From the NCBI GenBank assembly GCA_023898385.1, contig CP060220.1:1860001-1924000 (forward strand): DNA of 64,000 nt. Reading direction: 5' to 3'. This DNA is from Pseudobdellovibrionaceae bacterium (lineage in GTDB: Bacteria > Bdellovibrionota > Bdellovibrionia > Bdellovibrionales > UBA1609). The notes beneath the pieces were generated by a model. The model made no database searches, had not been told where the DNA came from, and saw nothing but the letters and a program-made list of their open reading frames with translations. Both the position numbers and the translations under genes were made by a program. Shown piece by piece: positions 18,282 to 27,811 of this stretch. Within the stretch, counting starts at the first letter, position 1. Every line of letters starts with the position of its first letter.

Positions 18282-18691
18282 AAATCAAAAGATACCTTAA
18301 AAAGATGGGGCACTAGATTTATCAACTCAGCATAGAGCTTCTTATAGTCGCTGGCCTCATATTCGTGGGCCGCCACATTGCGCAGCTCTCGAATTCGGCG
18401 CCAGACATCCGCACTCTCAATCCACTTAAATTTTTCGGCCTGATTAAACAGGTCTATAATTGACCCTCGAAACGCCGGATCCTTTTCTTTAATAAGATAC
18501 CGAAAATACTTAGAGACAATGATGTCTGAATATCGAGCAAAACGACTGGAAAAGCTCTCTAGAGTTTCTAGCTGCTCATCATCAAGATCGTCCGTAAGTG
18601 GGATCTTCAATACTTTGTTATAACTGTAATCAAGATGAGCTCTTGCCTTTGCCATCTGATCGATGATCTCTTGTTTAAGTGCCGTATTCAT
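18278..18691 (-). CDS. HEPN-domain protein, HepT-like toxin (HI0074 family)
   Basis: 137 residues, all-alpha, from ATG 18691 (an in-frame TTG at 18706 would add five residues; neither has a strong ribosome binding site). It carries the RX4HXY motif of HEPN ribonucleases as RNVAAHEY (Arg104, His109, Tyr111). In characterised HepT proteins Arg and His cut RNA and the Tyr region is AMPylated by the partner MntA. The conserved length and 4-bp overlap with the MNT gene support a complete two-gene toxin-antitoxin module. The older family name is nucleotidyltransferase substrate-binding protein. It sits as an islet between polysaccharide genes and a helicase gene. Confidence 0.85.
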   Translation of the reverse strand: MNTALKQEIIDQMAKARAHLDYSYNKVLKIPLTDDLDDEQLETLESFSSRFARYSDIIVSKYFRYLIKEKDPAFRGSIIDLFNQAEKFKWIESADVWRRIRELRNVAAHEYEASDYKKLYAELINLVPHLFKVSFDL

Positions 18692-18897
18692 AGCGTTTCG
18701 TCTCAAATAAAATTAGGGTTGTAGTCTCTACGCTAACGGTTAGGCCTGGTCGGGGTCAAGTAGGCCCGCCAGTCCCATTATTGAGGATGCGTGGCAATAT
18801 TCATCAACACCAAGACTTCCAGTAAAAAAACTGGCCGCCTCAGCCAATCCCAGCGAGGTTAAAATCCGGTCCCAACCTCAGCTGCCAATGGCCACCG

Positions 18898-20361
18898 CTA
18901 TCTACGCCGACGTCCTTTTTTTGGCGGGCGCCCATTTTTCTGACCCGATGATGATTTTTTGCGAAATCCACGCTTTCCTTGCGAACGATTTTTTGCCATC
19001 TCAACAACATCTTTGGGGCGGTAGCCGATCTTGTCTTCACCGCTAACCGCATTGTTTGACTGCAACAGCGAATACATTTGACAGAAGAACTGCCTGGTAT
19101 TGCCCTCTTGCTGGACTCTATCAAAAATAACTTCAGCTTCATTATCTATGCGAGCGCTATTAATCTGATCAATGAGTTGGCCACGGACTTTACGTTCTAA
19201 CTGGGCTTTCGAAGGCACTTGCCGCAATTCGAAGTTTTCCATTTTATAGCCTCTAAAAAACGGATGCTTCAATTCGCCAGGAGTAGCAATGGTGATCGAA
19301 TGCCCTTTTCGTCCTGCACGGCCTGTTCTACCGATGCGGTGAATGTATCGTTCTTTGTTGTCCGGCACATGATAATTAAACACATGTGAAAGATCTGAAA
19401 TATCTATTCCACGAGAAGCCACGTCGGTGGCGATAAGTACGTGCACTACGCCTGATTTAATATCATTTATCGCTCTGGTTCTTTCACTCTGAGCGAGATC
19501 ACCATGCAGCGTTCGCACGCGGATTTTCTTTTTTGTCAGCTCCGTGGCCAATGCATCCACATCCGCCCGCCGCCGGCAAAACACAATAGCTTTGTAAGGG
19601 TCTTCGTATTCGATAAGCCGAACTAGGGCCGCTTCTCGCTCGCCAGAATTCACCACATACAATGTCTGTGATACGTCCACATTTGGACTAGCTCCTGAGG
19701 TCAACCGAACTTCACTGGGGTCTTTAAGGATTTTTTTCGAAAGTTTCACAATCGCCGGCGGCATAGTGGCTGAAAACAAAAGCGTTTGCCGGGTTTCGGG
19801 CAAGTAAGTCATGATTTTTTCAATGTCTTCGATAAAGCCCATGTCTAACATCTCGTCGGCTTCATCCAAAACAACCATGGTCGGCTGAAATCGTTTTAAT
19901 TTTTTGCTTTCTAGATGATCTAGCAATCGGCCAGGTGTGGCTATCACAACCTGACATCCGCGATTGATCAGCTCAATTTGCCGAAATCCCGATTGCCCAC
20001 CAATGACAGTGACAACTTTCGCTGGCGTAAACTGACCTAACCGAACAAATTCTTGCTCTACCTGTTGGGCGAGTTCTCTAGTTGGAACAAGAACCAAAAC
20101 TTCCACTGTCTTATTAAACTGAAGTCGATCGATAGCGGGCAAAGCAAACGATGCCGTTTTACCGCTACCCGTTTTAGCTTGCCCTATTATATCTTGCCCA
20201 TGCATGACAAGGGGGATGGCCTGTTTTTGAATTTCGCTAGGCTCGACAAAACCCACTTCGGTAATGGCGGCCATTAAGTTTTCGTTCAAACCAAATTCGG
20301 TAAAATTAATCGGTAAAGGAGGGACGTTCGGAATATTTTCTACTGAAACTGACTTTGCCAC
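18898..20361 (-). CDS. DEAD-box ATP-dependent RNA helicase
   Basis: 487 residues when started at GTG 20361, which has GGGAG six bases upstream; the open frame extends 34 codons further but without a good start. It shows the full motif set in order: Q-motif region (FTEFGL... PSEIQKQAIP), AKTGSGKT, PTRELAQQ, TPGRLLDHL, DEADEMLDMGF, SATMPP, ATDVASRGIDI and HRIGRTGRAGRKG. The ~120-residue tail ends in a basic Lys/Arg/Gly-rich stretch, as in RhlE/CshA-type helicases that work on ribosome assembly and mRNA decay. It acts in the cytosol. It is a single gene, downstream of none of its neighbours' promoters; cold-shock control is common in the family but not shown here. Confidence 0.93.
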   Translation of the reverse strand: MAKSVSVENIPNVPPLPINFTEFGLNENLMAAITEVGFVEPSEIQKQAIPLVMHGQDIIGQAKTGSGKTASFALPAIDRLQFNKTVEVLVLVPTRELAQQVEQEFVRLGQFTPAKVVTVIGGQSGFRQIELINRGCQVVIATPGRLLDHLESKKLKRFQPTMVVLDEADEMLDMGFIEDIEKIMTYLPETRQTLLFSATMPPAIVKLSKKILKDPSEVRLTSGASPNVDVSQTLYVVNSGEREAALVRLIEYEDPYKAIVFCRRRADVDALATELTKKKIRVRTLHGDLAQSERTRAINDIKSGVVHVLIATDVASRGIDISDLSHVFNYHVPDNKERYIHRIGRTGRAGRKGHSITIATPGELKHPFFRGYKMENFELRQVPSKAQLERKVRGQLIDQINSARIDNEAEVIFDRVQQEGNTRQFFCQMYSLLQSNNAVSGEDKIGYRPKDVVEMAKNRSQGKRGFRKKSSSGQKNGRPPKKGRRRR

Positions 20362-20663
20362 ATTTGACTCCCAAGTGGTGCACATCCTACACCATGCAGG
20401 AGAGGCCAGATGGTTAACACGCAGTATCATCTCGGTCAATGAAAAGCCGGGTGAAATACCCATTTACCAGATAAAAAAAGAGAGCCAAACTGTCGCGGGT
20501 GAAAACCTTGGAAAATTGGGGCCATACTGGGTCTACAGTGGGGCCTCCACGGCGCCTAAATGGCTAGAATACCCTAATTGGACCTCATATCCCCGAATAT
20601 CACCTTAATGGCCCTTGCCTCCCCGCGTTCACGTCTCGGGCGCCCTCTCTGGGCCTCCTGCCG
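20362..20663. other. Intergenic region, no gene recognised
   Basis: It holds the upstream region of the helicase gene and the downstream flank of the gene ending at 20664. I see no convincing repeat, RNA gene or terminator. Short frames here lack ribosome binding sites and family resemblance. Confidence 0.4.
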
Positions 20664-21911
20664 TCACAATGCTATTTGCAAGAAAGCTCCACCGCCTTCA
20701 AAGGCCACCGGGGTGAGTAATTGGTCTAAGTCTGCGGTCATGGCCAATCGAAATGTTCCACTTTGCGAAAACTGCCAATTCCACCACAGATTCAGTCGAT
20801 ATTCATCTGCTGCCGGTTTTACCTGGGTCTTCCTCAAGCTTTGGTTTCCTGAAGTTTGATGATGGGTCATTTCGACCCCTGACTCCCACCAGGCCTCACC
20901 GTTGCTCGCTAGCGAATACCGCTGCCACTGAACATTGACGTACGGGGCCGTCTGCTGAAAAGCCAGTTGCCCCTTATCGTGTACCTGCCAAATATGATGG
21001 GACAAAACCATGCCATAGGTAATGTGGGTTAACCCAAAATCTGAGAGGGATATTTCATGGGCCAGTTGTCCCTTCTGACGCTGACGAACCACCGCATTTT
21101 GAATCACCTCGGTATTCAGTGTTTTCATTAATTCGGTTTTTTCATCCACTAAAATCCGAAACATCATTTTAGAGCCTGGGCCCATTTGCAAATTTCCCGA
21201 GCTAGAAAACGCCCAGTTCTTGTATGAATACTCCTCTGCCGACTCCCAGAGCAACCATCGAGCCTCATCTTCCCATCTAAAAGAGTAGGTTAAAAAATCG
21301 GTGGGGTGATTGGGTTTAAATAAACCCATCATCCCATAAACGGCCGGATACTTGGCGAACCGATTCTCGCCCCGGGTTCTGATATTGCGATCAAAATCCA
21401 CCCATGTACGATAAATTCGAAGGCTATGAGACGGCACTGGTGATATCACCAAAGCCGCACCAATGTCGTTTTCCTCTTTTAAATGAGCAAGCTCGCCATA
21501 AACAGCAAGGGCCCAATGGGGCGTCCACTGCCACCGCAATTCAGTGATGAAATGGTTCTCTGCCTCATCTAAGTCGCCTTGTTCAAAATATAAGAACTGG
21601 CCCGTCAATGACGACGACAATGGATGTTGCAGTTGCAGGTACCTGCGCATCAAAAACTCGTTGCCGTTTAATGAACCAAGGGCCATTTGCCCATGCTTAG
21701 GCAAATCAAACCGGCTACGATCCCAGGCCGGGCTTGGGGTAAACGCCAAAACATCCGAAGTATATTCAGAGTCTATCTCGTTAGGCCAATCAAAATCCAA
21801 CGGTTCATCTGCGGTTAAAGAGCGATACTCGGGAAATATCTCAAAGGCATCCGCAGGCAGGCCACAATGTAAAACAAATGCCAACATCAATATTGAATAG
21901 AACACTTTCAT
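20664..21911 (-). CDS. Predicted outer-membrane beta-barrel protein, family not recognised
   Basis: 415 residues with signal peptide MKVFYSILMLAFVLHCGLPADA. The mature protein is rich in Trp/Tyr/Phe and in alternating hydrophobic strands with short loops (for example ELRWQWTPHWALAVYGELAHL and NLWWNWQFSQSGTFRLAMTA), and its last strand is GGAFLQIAL, ending on a hydrophobic residue as barrels usually do. No catalytic motif is visible. The region just upstream (21912-22149) lacks a strong Shine-Dalgarno sequence. It may be a porin or transport channel; the DNA gives no hint of substrate. Confidence 0.6.
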   Translation of the reverse strand: MKVFYSILMLAFVLHCGLPADAFEIFPEYRSLTADEPLDFDWPNEIDSEYTSDVLAFTPSPAWDRSRFDLPKHGQMALGSLNGNEFLMRRYLQLQHPLSSSLTGQFLYFEQGDLDEAENHFITELRWQWTPHWALAVYGELAHLKEENDIGAALVISPVPSHSLRIYRTWVDFDRNIRTRGENRFAKYPAVYGMMGLFKPNHPTDFLTYSFRWEDEARWLLWESAEEYSYKNWAFSSSGNLQMGPGSKMMFRILVDEKTELMKTLNTEVIQNAVVRQRQKGQLAHEISLSDFGLTHITYGMVLSHHIWQVHDKGQLAFQQTAPYVNVQWQRYSLASNGEAWWESGVEMTHHQTSGNQSLRKTQVKPAADEYRLNLWWNWQFSQSGTFRLAMTADLDQLLTPVAFEGGGAFLQIAL

Positions 21912-22149
21912 TAAACGTAAGTATTAAAATAGAGCCGCGACATGCGCAACTTAAAGGTCCTAAAATGGAAAAACCGTATAGGTCTCACGCACAGAATTCC
22001 TACGGATTTGGCGAGCCCCTTCGTTTTTCTCAGGATACGGCGAGGTCGCTTTCGCGATACCGCGCAGGCTAATCCAAATGGGATAGCTGCAATCTTATTG
22101 TGTGCCGTTGACCACATAAAAATTTTGTTTTGGGTTTATTTTCAATTTG

Positions 22150-23097
22150 TTAAGAACGAGGTTTCAATGTAGCCAGACTCTGCTCAAGAGTTTTCATCGG
22201 TTTATTGTACCAACTGCGAAAGTGAGTGGCGTCGGCCACCAATAATGGGGGATCCCCTGGGCGACGTTTTTGCACTTCTATCTCGGGGGCCTGACCGAAA
22301 ACGCTTTCAAATGCGGCGAACACTTCTTTAACCGAATATCCTCGCCCCACTCCCACATTTGAAATCAATAACGGATTAATTTTGAGTTGCTCCAATGCGG
22401 CCAAATGAACTAAAGCCAAGTCAGTCACGTCTACGTAATCTCGCACACATGTTCCATCAGGAGTGGGATAATCATCACCAAAAACATAAAATGTTTTGTT
22501 ATTATTAAGAGCTTTTAAGATATTGGGAATGATATGGGTTTCAGGATCATGGTCTTCGTAAACCTCGCCCGCAGGATCTTGCCCCATCACATTAAAGTAG
22601 CGAAGCATTCCCACCCGCAAACCCAATAGTTTGTGAAAATCCAGGGCCATTTCTTCACACTGAAGTTTACTCCGGCCATAGGGGTTGATGGGTTTTTGGG
22701 GGTGCTGTTCATTCATTGTCTCTGCGGTGGCCACGCCGTAGGTGGCACAACTTGAAGAAAACAACAAAGTGGTTACATCTGCCCGGCGCAAGGCCTCCAA
22801 GAGAGACACCATTCCAGCTGTATTATTTGAATAATAAAGTTCCGGATGGGCCATTGATTCACCCACCAAGGCCTTTGCTGCAAAATGCACCACGGCTTCA
22901 ATACGAAACTCCCTTAGGGTTGACTCTACGACATCCACATCACGCAGGTCACCTTCAACAAGGGGCCCCCACTTTACAAATTCCTTGTGTCCCGTGCTAA
23001 GGTTATCAATGACAACAACTTCATGGCCCGCTTTCGCCGCCGCTTTACAAAAATGACTGCCGATGTATCCGGCTCCACCTGTTACTAATAACTTCAT
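22150..23097 (-). CDS. galE: UDP-glucose 4-epimerase (GalE-type), copy 1
   Basis: 315 residues from ATG 23097, which has TTGGAGGGA four bases upstream; the open frame begins earlier at 23163. It opens with the NAD-binding VTGGAGYIGSH. The SDR catalytic set is present: the Ser-rich LFSSSCATYG and NPYGRSK (Tyr and Lys). CVRDYVDVTDLA is also typical of GalE. It interconverts UDP-glucose and UDP-galactose (or the N-acetyl forms) in the cytosol to feed surface polysaccharide. It is divergent from the aminotransferase gene at 23380, and a second GalE-like protein is encoded at 24497. Confidence 0.9.
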   Translation of the reverse strand: MKLLVTGGAGYIGSHFCKAAAKAGHEVVVIDNLSTGHKEFVKWGPLVEGDLRDVDVVESTLREFRIEAVVHFAAKALVGESMAHPELYYSNNTAGMVSLLEALRRADVTTLLFSSSCATYGVATAETMNEQHPQKPINPYGRSKLQCEEMALDFHKLLGLRVGMLRYFNVMGQDPAGEVYEDHDPETHIIPNILKALNNNKTFYVFGDDYPTPDGTCVRDYVDVTDLALVHLAALEQLKINPLLISNVGVGRGYSVKEVFAAFESVFGQAPEIEVQKRRPGDPPLLVADATHFRSWYNKPMKTLEQSLATLKPRS

Positions 23098-23379
23098 GGT
23101 CCCTCCAACTAATGGCTTTTGATTGGACCAGAGAACAATGTCTGTCTCGAACCCAAAAATCAAGTGGGAACGCCTGACTTTGACCGTGTGATAGACCCTA
23201 ATATTGGCAACTCATCGCATCAGTGTCGGATCAGCTGACGTTGATCGCAGACCTGGAGCCGTCCCAAGTCAACGACCTGCGACAACCATTTTGTGGGCCT
23301 GAAACCCGCCTCTTGTTGGGTTGTTCTGGGCGTGCTAAGAACTGAGAGTCCATAAAAAACCACAAAATTGGGGTAGAAA

Positions 23380-24489
23380 ATGAGCATTCCCTTTATCGAC
23401 TTAAAAACTCAATACGAGCAGATGAAAACTTCCATTGATGAACGCATTCATCGAGTTTTGGACCACGGAATGTACATCATGGGCCCGGAGGTTAAAGAGT
23501 GCGAAACGGCACTGGCCGCTTTCACCGGTACCAAGCACGCCAACGCCTGCGCCAGTGGAACAGATGCCTTGGTTATGGCATTAATGGCCCTTGGTGTTGG
23601 ACCGGGCGATGAAGTGATCACCACTAGTTTTTCATTTATCGCCACGGCAGAAAGTATCGCTTTGGTCGGTGCTGTGCCCGTTTTTGTCGATGTGGAAGAA
23701 GACACTTGCAATATCGATGTGGGGCAAATTGAGGCGGCGATCACTACCAAAACTAAGGCCATCATGCCGGTCTCCCTGTACGGACAGGTGGCCGACATGA
23801 ACGAAATCAATGCACTTGCTGAAAAACATAAACTGTATGTGATCGAGGATGCCGCTCAAAGTTTTGGTGCCACCTATGAAGGCAAGAGAAGCTGCAACTT
23901 ATCAACTGTAGGATGCACAAGCTTTTTTCCAGCTAAACCCTTGGGCTGCTATGGCGACGGCGGAGCTGTCTTTACCAATGACGATGCCCTAGCGCTTAAA
24001 TTAGAACAAATCAGAAACCACGGCCAGACAGAACGGTATCACCACGAGTTCTTAGGTATCAATGGTCGATTAGATTCCATTCAGTGTGCCGTGCTCCTCA
24101 CCAAAATCGAATACTACGCTGACGAGATTAAAAAGCGACAACAAGTGGCTGAAAACTACAACCGTGCTTTTTCAGGCCTCGCCGAGTATGGCGTGAAGCT
24201 TCCCGTTGTGCGCAAAGGTCGAGACTCGGTCTGGGCCCAATACACATTGCAAGTTCCCAATAGAGAGGGTTTTCGAAGTCGCCTCTCAGATGCAGGCGTT
24301 CCCACGGCTGTGCACTATCCGAAAACCATGCCCGATCAGCCGGCATTCAAAAACTTAGGACGAACTGTTAAACAAAGTATGGCACGCCTCCTTTCTGAAA
24401 AGGTCGTCAGTCTGCCTATGCATCCATTTATGGATACATCCACCCAAAGCCAGATCATCGATGCCGTTACTCGTGCCGCGAAGGGCTAG
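23380..24489 (+). CDS. DegT/DnrJ/EryC1/StrS-family sugar aminotransferase
   Basis: 369 residues, usual family length, PLP fold type I. Visible motifs: NACASGTDALVMALMALGVG (cofactor phosphate pocket), VIEDAAQSFGA (Asp binding the PLP ring nitrogen) and SFFPAKPLGCYGDGGAV, where the Lys of PAKPLG forms the Schiff base. Such enzymes aminate keto-sugar nucleotides, using glutamate, to make amino sugars such as those of O-antigens; WbpE-like proteins are the closest in style. ATG 23380 follows GGGGTAG. The gene ends seven bases before the second galE-like gene, so they are one operon. Cytosolic. Confidence 0.9.
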   Translation: MSIPFIDLKTQYEQMKTSIDERIHRVLDHGMYIMGPEVKECETALAAFTGTKHANACASGTDALVMALMALGVGPGDEVITTSFSFIATAESIALVGAVPVFVDVEEDTCNIDVGQIEAAITTKTKAIMPVSLYGQVADMNEINALAEKHKLYVIEDAAQSFGATYEGKRSCNLSTVGCTSFFPAKPLGCYGDGGAVFTNDDALALKLEQIRNHGQTERYHHEFLGINGRLDSIQCAVLLTKIEYYADEIKKRQQVAENYNRAFSGLAEYGVKLPVVRKGRDSVWAQYTLQVPNREGFRSRLSDAGVPTAVHYPKTMPDQPAFKNLGRTVKQSMARLLSEKVVSLPMHPFMDTSTQSQIIDAVTRAAKG

Positions 24490-24496
24490 TTGAAGT

Positions 24497-25474
24497 ATGA
24501 GAATTTTGGTTACAGGGGGTGCGGGTTACATTGGGTCTCACGTAGCTCATCTTGCCAATAAAAAGGGCTATGAACTTGTCATCGTCGATGACCTGTCTAC
24601 CGGTCATAAAAGGGCCATCCCCCCCAACGCTGTCTTTGTGGAAGGCAATGTGGGCGATCGTGAACTCATGGAAATGGTTTTTCGCAATGAAAGACCTGAG
24701 GCCGTCATGCACTTTGCAGCTCACATTGAAGTGGAAGAGTCCGTGCACAATCCCTTGAAGTATTATCAAAACAACACGGTAAACACACTTAAGCTTCTTG
24801 AGACCTGTATAAAACATCAGGTTCATCAGTTTATTTTTTCATCCACTGCCGCGGTTTATGGGACCCCTCAATCATTGCCGGTGGATGAAATTTCGTTAGT
24901 AGCGCCAATCAATCCCTACGGCCACAGCAAAGCCATGAGTGAGCAAATTTTAAAAGATCTTGCAAGCAATGAGTCTGCCTTTCGATACGTGGCGCTTCGC
25001 TACTTCAATGTGGCCGGGGCTTCTGGCGATGGCCATATAGGCCAATCTTATCCTAATGCCACTCACTTAATTAAGGTGACCGCCGAAGTTGCCACTGGGC
25101 AACGGCAGAGTTTAAAAGTTTTTGGTACAGACTATGACACTGTCGATGGAACCTGTGTACGAGATTACATTCATGTGGATGATATCGCACAAGCCCATCT
25201 CGATGCTTTAGACTATTTGAAAAATGGCGGCGCATCGGATGTCTTCAATTGCGGATATGGTCACGGTACTTCAGTTAAAGAAGTGATTCAGGCCTTTGAA
25301 AACTCCACGGGAGTAAAAATCCCTTTTGAAAACGCACCCCGCCGAGCAGGCGATTCTGAAGCCTTGTATTCGAACAATGAAAAAATAAAAACTGTGTTAG
25401 GGTGGCGACCCCAGTTTGACGACCTTGACTACATTTGCAAAACCGCTTTTGATTGGGAATCCAAAAATCGCTAA
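24497..25474 (+). CDS. galE: UDP-glucose 4-epimerase (GalE-type), copy 2
   Basis: 325 residues starting VTGGAGYIGSHVAHLA, with FSSTAAVYG and NPYGHSK (catalytic Ser/Thr, Tyr, Lys) and CVRDYIHVDDIAQAH. It resembles the product of 22150-23097 but is clearly a separate paralog (different loops throughout). Lying directly after the DegT aminotransferase gene, it may epimerise a different nucleotide sugar from copy 1, for example UDP-GlcNAc, but this cannot be decided from sequence. Its stop is 9 bp from the convergent ankyrin gene, leaving almost no room for a terminator. Confidence 0.9.
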   Translation: MRILVTGGAGYIGSHVAHLANKKGYELVIVDDLSTGHKRAIPPNAVFVEGNVGDRELMEMVFRNERPEAVMHFAAHIEVEESVHNPLKYYQNNTVNTLKLLETCIKHQVHQFIFSSTAAVYGTPQSLPVDEISLVAPINPYGHSKAMSEQILKDLASNESAFRYVALRYFNVAGASGDGHIGQSYPNATHLIKVTAEVATGQRQSLKVFGTDYDTVDGTCVRDYIHVDDIAQAHLDALDYLKNGGASDVFNCGYGHGTSVKEVIQAFENSTGVKIPFENAPRRAGDSEALYSNNEKIKTVLGWRPQFDDLDYICKTAFDWESKNR

Positions 25475-25483
25475 TACTAGAAT

Positions 25484-26146
25484 TTACTTCTGGGCTTTTT
25501 TGAGCAGGCGGATAATTCTCTTGTTTCCCAAACCCTCAGCCACATCGAGCGCCGTGCGCCCCTGTGTATCCGTTGCTTTTACCTGGATCCGAGGGTGATA
25601 CACTAAGACCCGAACCACGCCAAAATGATTGGTGCGTACAGCAAGAATTAAAACCGGGGTGCCTTGATGTTTATAATTTACATCGGCCCCCTCATCGAGA
25701 AGGGCTTTAGTTTGACGCCAGTCTTTGGCGTTAACGGCCTCAACGAGTTCTTTGTTGAGTATTCCTTCCACACAATGAACGCCACTTAGGGCCTCTATTA
25801 CCTTCTGATCGCCTTTGGCCCACCAAGTGGCATCATGTCCGGCTTTATCTACAAGTTTAGAATCAGCACCGGAATCCAACAAAAGGCAGATGATCTCCAC
25901 CTGCTTATATTCGGCAGCCTCCATCAAAAAGGTCTTGCCTTCAGCGTCCGCCGTATTGACGTCAAGACCCTGCTCAATCATTTTCTCAAAGGCCCCAACA
26001 TCACCAGCTTGAATCGCTGAAAAACCATTAGGATAGGCATTTTTGTTTGCTGGAGGATTGTCACCATGAACGAGTGCAGTTTTGGTTTTTCCAGGACCAC
26101 AACCAATTACTGCCGACACCAAAAGTGCAAATAGATAATATCTCAT
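25484..26146 (-). CDS. Ankyrin-repeat lipoprotein
   Basis: 220 residues from ATG 26146 (AGGGGG six bases upstream; the open frame starts earlier at 26179). The N-terminus MRYYLFALLVSAVIGC is a lipoprotein signal with Cys16 as the lipidation site. The rest holds at least four ankyrin repeats, seen as GADVN/GLDVN-type turns after LLxxG helices (MIEQGLDVNTADAEGKTFLM, LLLDSGADSKLVDKAGHDA, LLDEGADVNYKHQGTPVLIL, DTQGRTALDVAEGLG). Ankyrin repeats bind other proteins; here the site would be the periplasm or outer membrane. Similar lipoproteins often guard the cell against oxidative or self-made toxic enzymes, but no such partner is nearby. Confidence 0.85.
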   Translation of the reverse strand: MRYYLFALLVSAVIGCGPGKTKTALVHGDNPPANKNAYPNGFSAIQAGDVGAFEKMIEQGLDVNTADAEGKTFLMEAAEYKQVEIICLLLDSGADSKLVDKAGHDATWWAKGDQKVIEALSGVHCVEGILNKELVEAVNAKDWRQTKALLDEGADVNYKHQGTPVLILAVRTNHFGVVRVLVYHPRIQVKATDTQGRTALDVAEGLGNKRIIRLLKKAQK

Positions 26147-26312
26147 ACTCATCCCCCTATGCACCAACTGTACCAGCACAACAGCGAAATTCCAGGGGCA
26201 ATCTTAAAAAACATTGATTTTTCAGGGCTTCAGATGTCAATTTCCGGCACCTGAATCTCGCTTTTTGGCCGATTCAGGAGTTGCTGAAATATGGCCCCAA
26301 ATATTTGATAAT

Positions 26313-26355
26313 GGCACAGTTACAAGCCGCATTTTCACCAATTAGTAACTGTGCC
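26313..26355. repeat. 11-bp perfect inverted repeat after the outer-membrane protein gene
   Basis: GGCACAGTTAC (26313-26323) and GTAACTGTGCC (26345-26355) are perfect complements around a 21-nt loop. It is ~50 bp beyond the stop at 26404. No T-run follows on either strand, so a transcript end protected by a stem-loop is a guess. Confidence 0.5.
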
Positions 26356-26403
26356 TATGTTGAAAAATTAAATTTTGAAAAATACGTAGTAGGGACAACT
26401 ACC

Positions 26404-27534
26404 CTAAAAAGTATAGTTCATCCCCACTCGAGACATCAAGTTGGTGGCATTCAGCGTGCCGCCCGTAGTGGTAAATGATCCATCAAATGCAAACTTATCA
26501 AACGAGATGGTCATCCCCGCTGAAACACTTGTGGTATCCGCGGTACTGCTTGTTGCAGTGCTTGAACCTGCTTTTGTTTCAGTGGAATTGATTAAAATAG
26601 CTTGTTGAATTGCTCCACGTAATGTCAACCACGAGGCCGCTGGTGCTTCTACCGCAATAAGTACGGGAGCCATTTGTGCCGTGGTTTCTGTTTTTGTTCC
26701 GCCCTCTGGTGATTCACCAATAAATACTCTTTGGTATTGAAGTGCATAGAAAAGGGCCGCTCCTTCTCCAAAGGTCTTTTTTCGTGAAGCTCCTATAACG
26801 AGTTCGCTGCCGCTGTGGTCCGTTTTGGCGCCTGCCGATGGATCAAACTCTCCAGATAGACTAGCATAGTGCCCAAATAGCCTGAATTTACTAAAGTCAT
26901 GACTGGCTCCAAGTTTAAATCCGAGGCTCCCCGTCCATTCGTCAGAATTATTAGTCGTAGTTCCCTTGGCGGTGTCTAGTAAACTTAAATGACCAAATAC
27001 ATCCGTATTTTCAGAAAGTACGGTACCGCCTTTGACCACCAACATTTGTTCGTCCTGCTCAAGGGCTCCGTTTTGTATTTTATTGCCCGAATATGAAAGA
27101 TGAGCACCCCAAATAGTGTTCACGGATCCGCCTTCTTTGCTTGGCCCCACAAACAGCCCCAATGTATTGTCTGGCTTGAGAAGTGTCGTGTTGGCTCGGT
27201 TACGCATGGCTATGATTTCTGGATTTTCATCACCTAAATAAAAACCGTAACTGAAATTCGGAGAACCTAAAAATAAACCGCCCTCGGCCTTAGGATTGGC
27301 AGGACCATCTGTCTTTACGGTGGTTGCCCCAGCCGCTCCCCACTCAAATACCACTTTGTCTTTTACAGAAAAAAGTCGAGCTGGATTTAGAAAAATATTG
27401 CGATCATCATCAACATAGTAACTTCCACTTGAAGACTGGCCCAAAGCCTCTAAACGTGACTTCGTTGCCTCTACGCTACCGCTAGCAACCAATACCGCTG
27501 CAAAAACCAACAACCTGTTTACCTTGAAATTCAT
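26404..27534 (-). CDS. Outer-membrane beta-barrel protein
   Basis: 376 residues from ATG 27534 (AAGGAAG seven bases upstream; the open frame begins at 27582). A signal peptide of ~23 residues (MNFKVNRLLVFAAVLVASGS) is followed by repeated amphipathic strands and Gly/Ser/Thr-rich turns, and the protein ends VGMNYTF, with the C-terminal Phe typical of proteins inserted by the BAM complex. NIFLNPARLFSVKDKV near the mature N-terminus is like the NPAxL segment of OmpP1/FadL-type and related barrels. Part of the gene (26542-27029) is duplicated almost exactly at 27812-28299. The palindromic AATTATAATT upstream (27618-27627) could give -10 elements in both directions. Substrate unknown. Confidence 0.75.
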   Translation of the reverse strand: MNFKVNRLLVFAAVLVASGSVEATKSRLEALGQSSSGSYYVDDDRNIFLNPARLFSVKDKVVFEWGAAGATTVKTDGPANPKAEGGLFLGSPNFSYGFYLGDENPEIIAMRNRANTTLLKPDNTLGLFVGPSKEGGSVNTIWGAHLSYSGNKIQNGALEQDEQMLVVKGGTVLSENTDVFGHLSLLDTAKGTTTNNSDEWTGSLGFKLGASHDFSKFRLFGHYASLSGEFDPSAGAKTDHSGSELVIGASRKKTFGEGAALFYALQYQRVFIGESPEGGTKTETTAQMAPVLIAVEAPAASWLTLRGAIQQAILINSTETKAGSSTATSSTADTTSVSAGMTISFDKFAFDGSFTTTGGTLNATNLMSRVGMNYTF

Positions 27535-27611
27535 TGTGTTCTTCCTTTGAAAAGTTTCGCTTGGCAGAAATTCTACGCACACAATCGTTCACGGAGCAAT
27601 GACTTCCCGGT

Positions 27612-27811
27612 GACTCCAATTATAATTTTCCTGACGCAACACAACAGGTTCACACGCTTTGGTTTTGGCCGGGCTCCATTCACCTATGAGCACCTATATT
27701 AGAAGTCCGCGCAACTGTTGACGACGCCGTCAGATCCTTTGACAATCAAGGCTCAGGGTTTTGAATTTTATCACCTGAGAAAAGACACTATGACACTTAT
27801 ACTGAAACAAA
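27612..27811 (+). repeat. Duplicated upstream region and first codons of the TIGR03546 gene, copy 1
   Basis: 200 bp matching 31871-32070 with four substitutions noticed. It includes a start codon at 27790 and the first seven codons (MTLILKQ) of the downstream TIGR03546 gene. The frame then runs into duplicated outer-membrane gene sequence and soon stops. By position this is the old flank of the outer-membrane protein gene, and it still serves as that gene's upstream region. Confidence 0.9.

Noticed and set aside
18800..18900. CCAGT/ACTGG and GAGGTT/AACCTC short stems after the helicase gene
   Set aside because: Stems of five to six pairs without T-runs are too weak to call a terminator.
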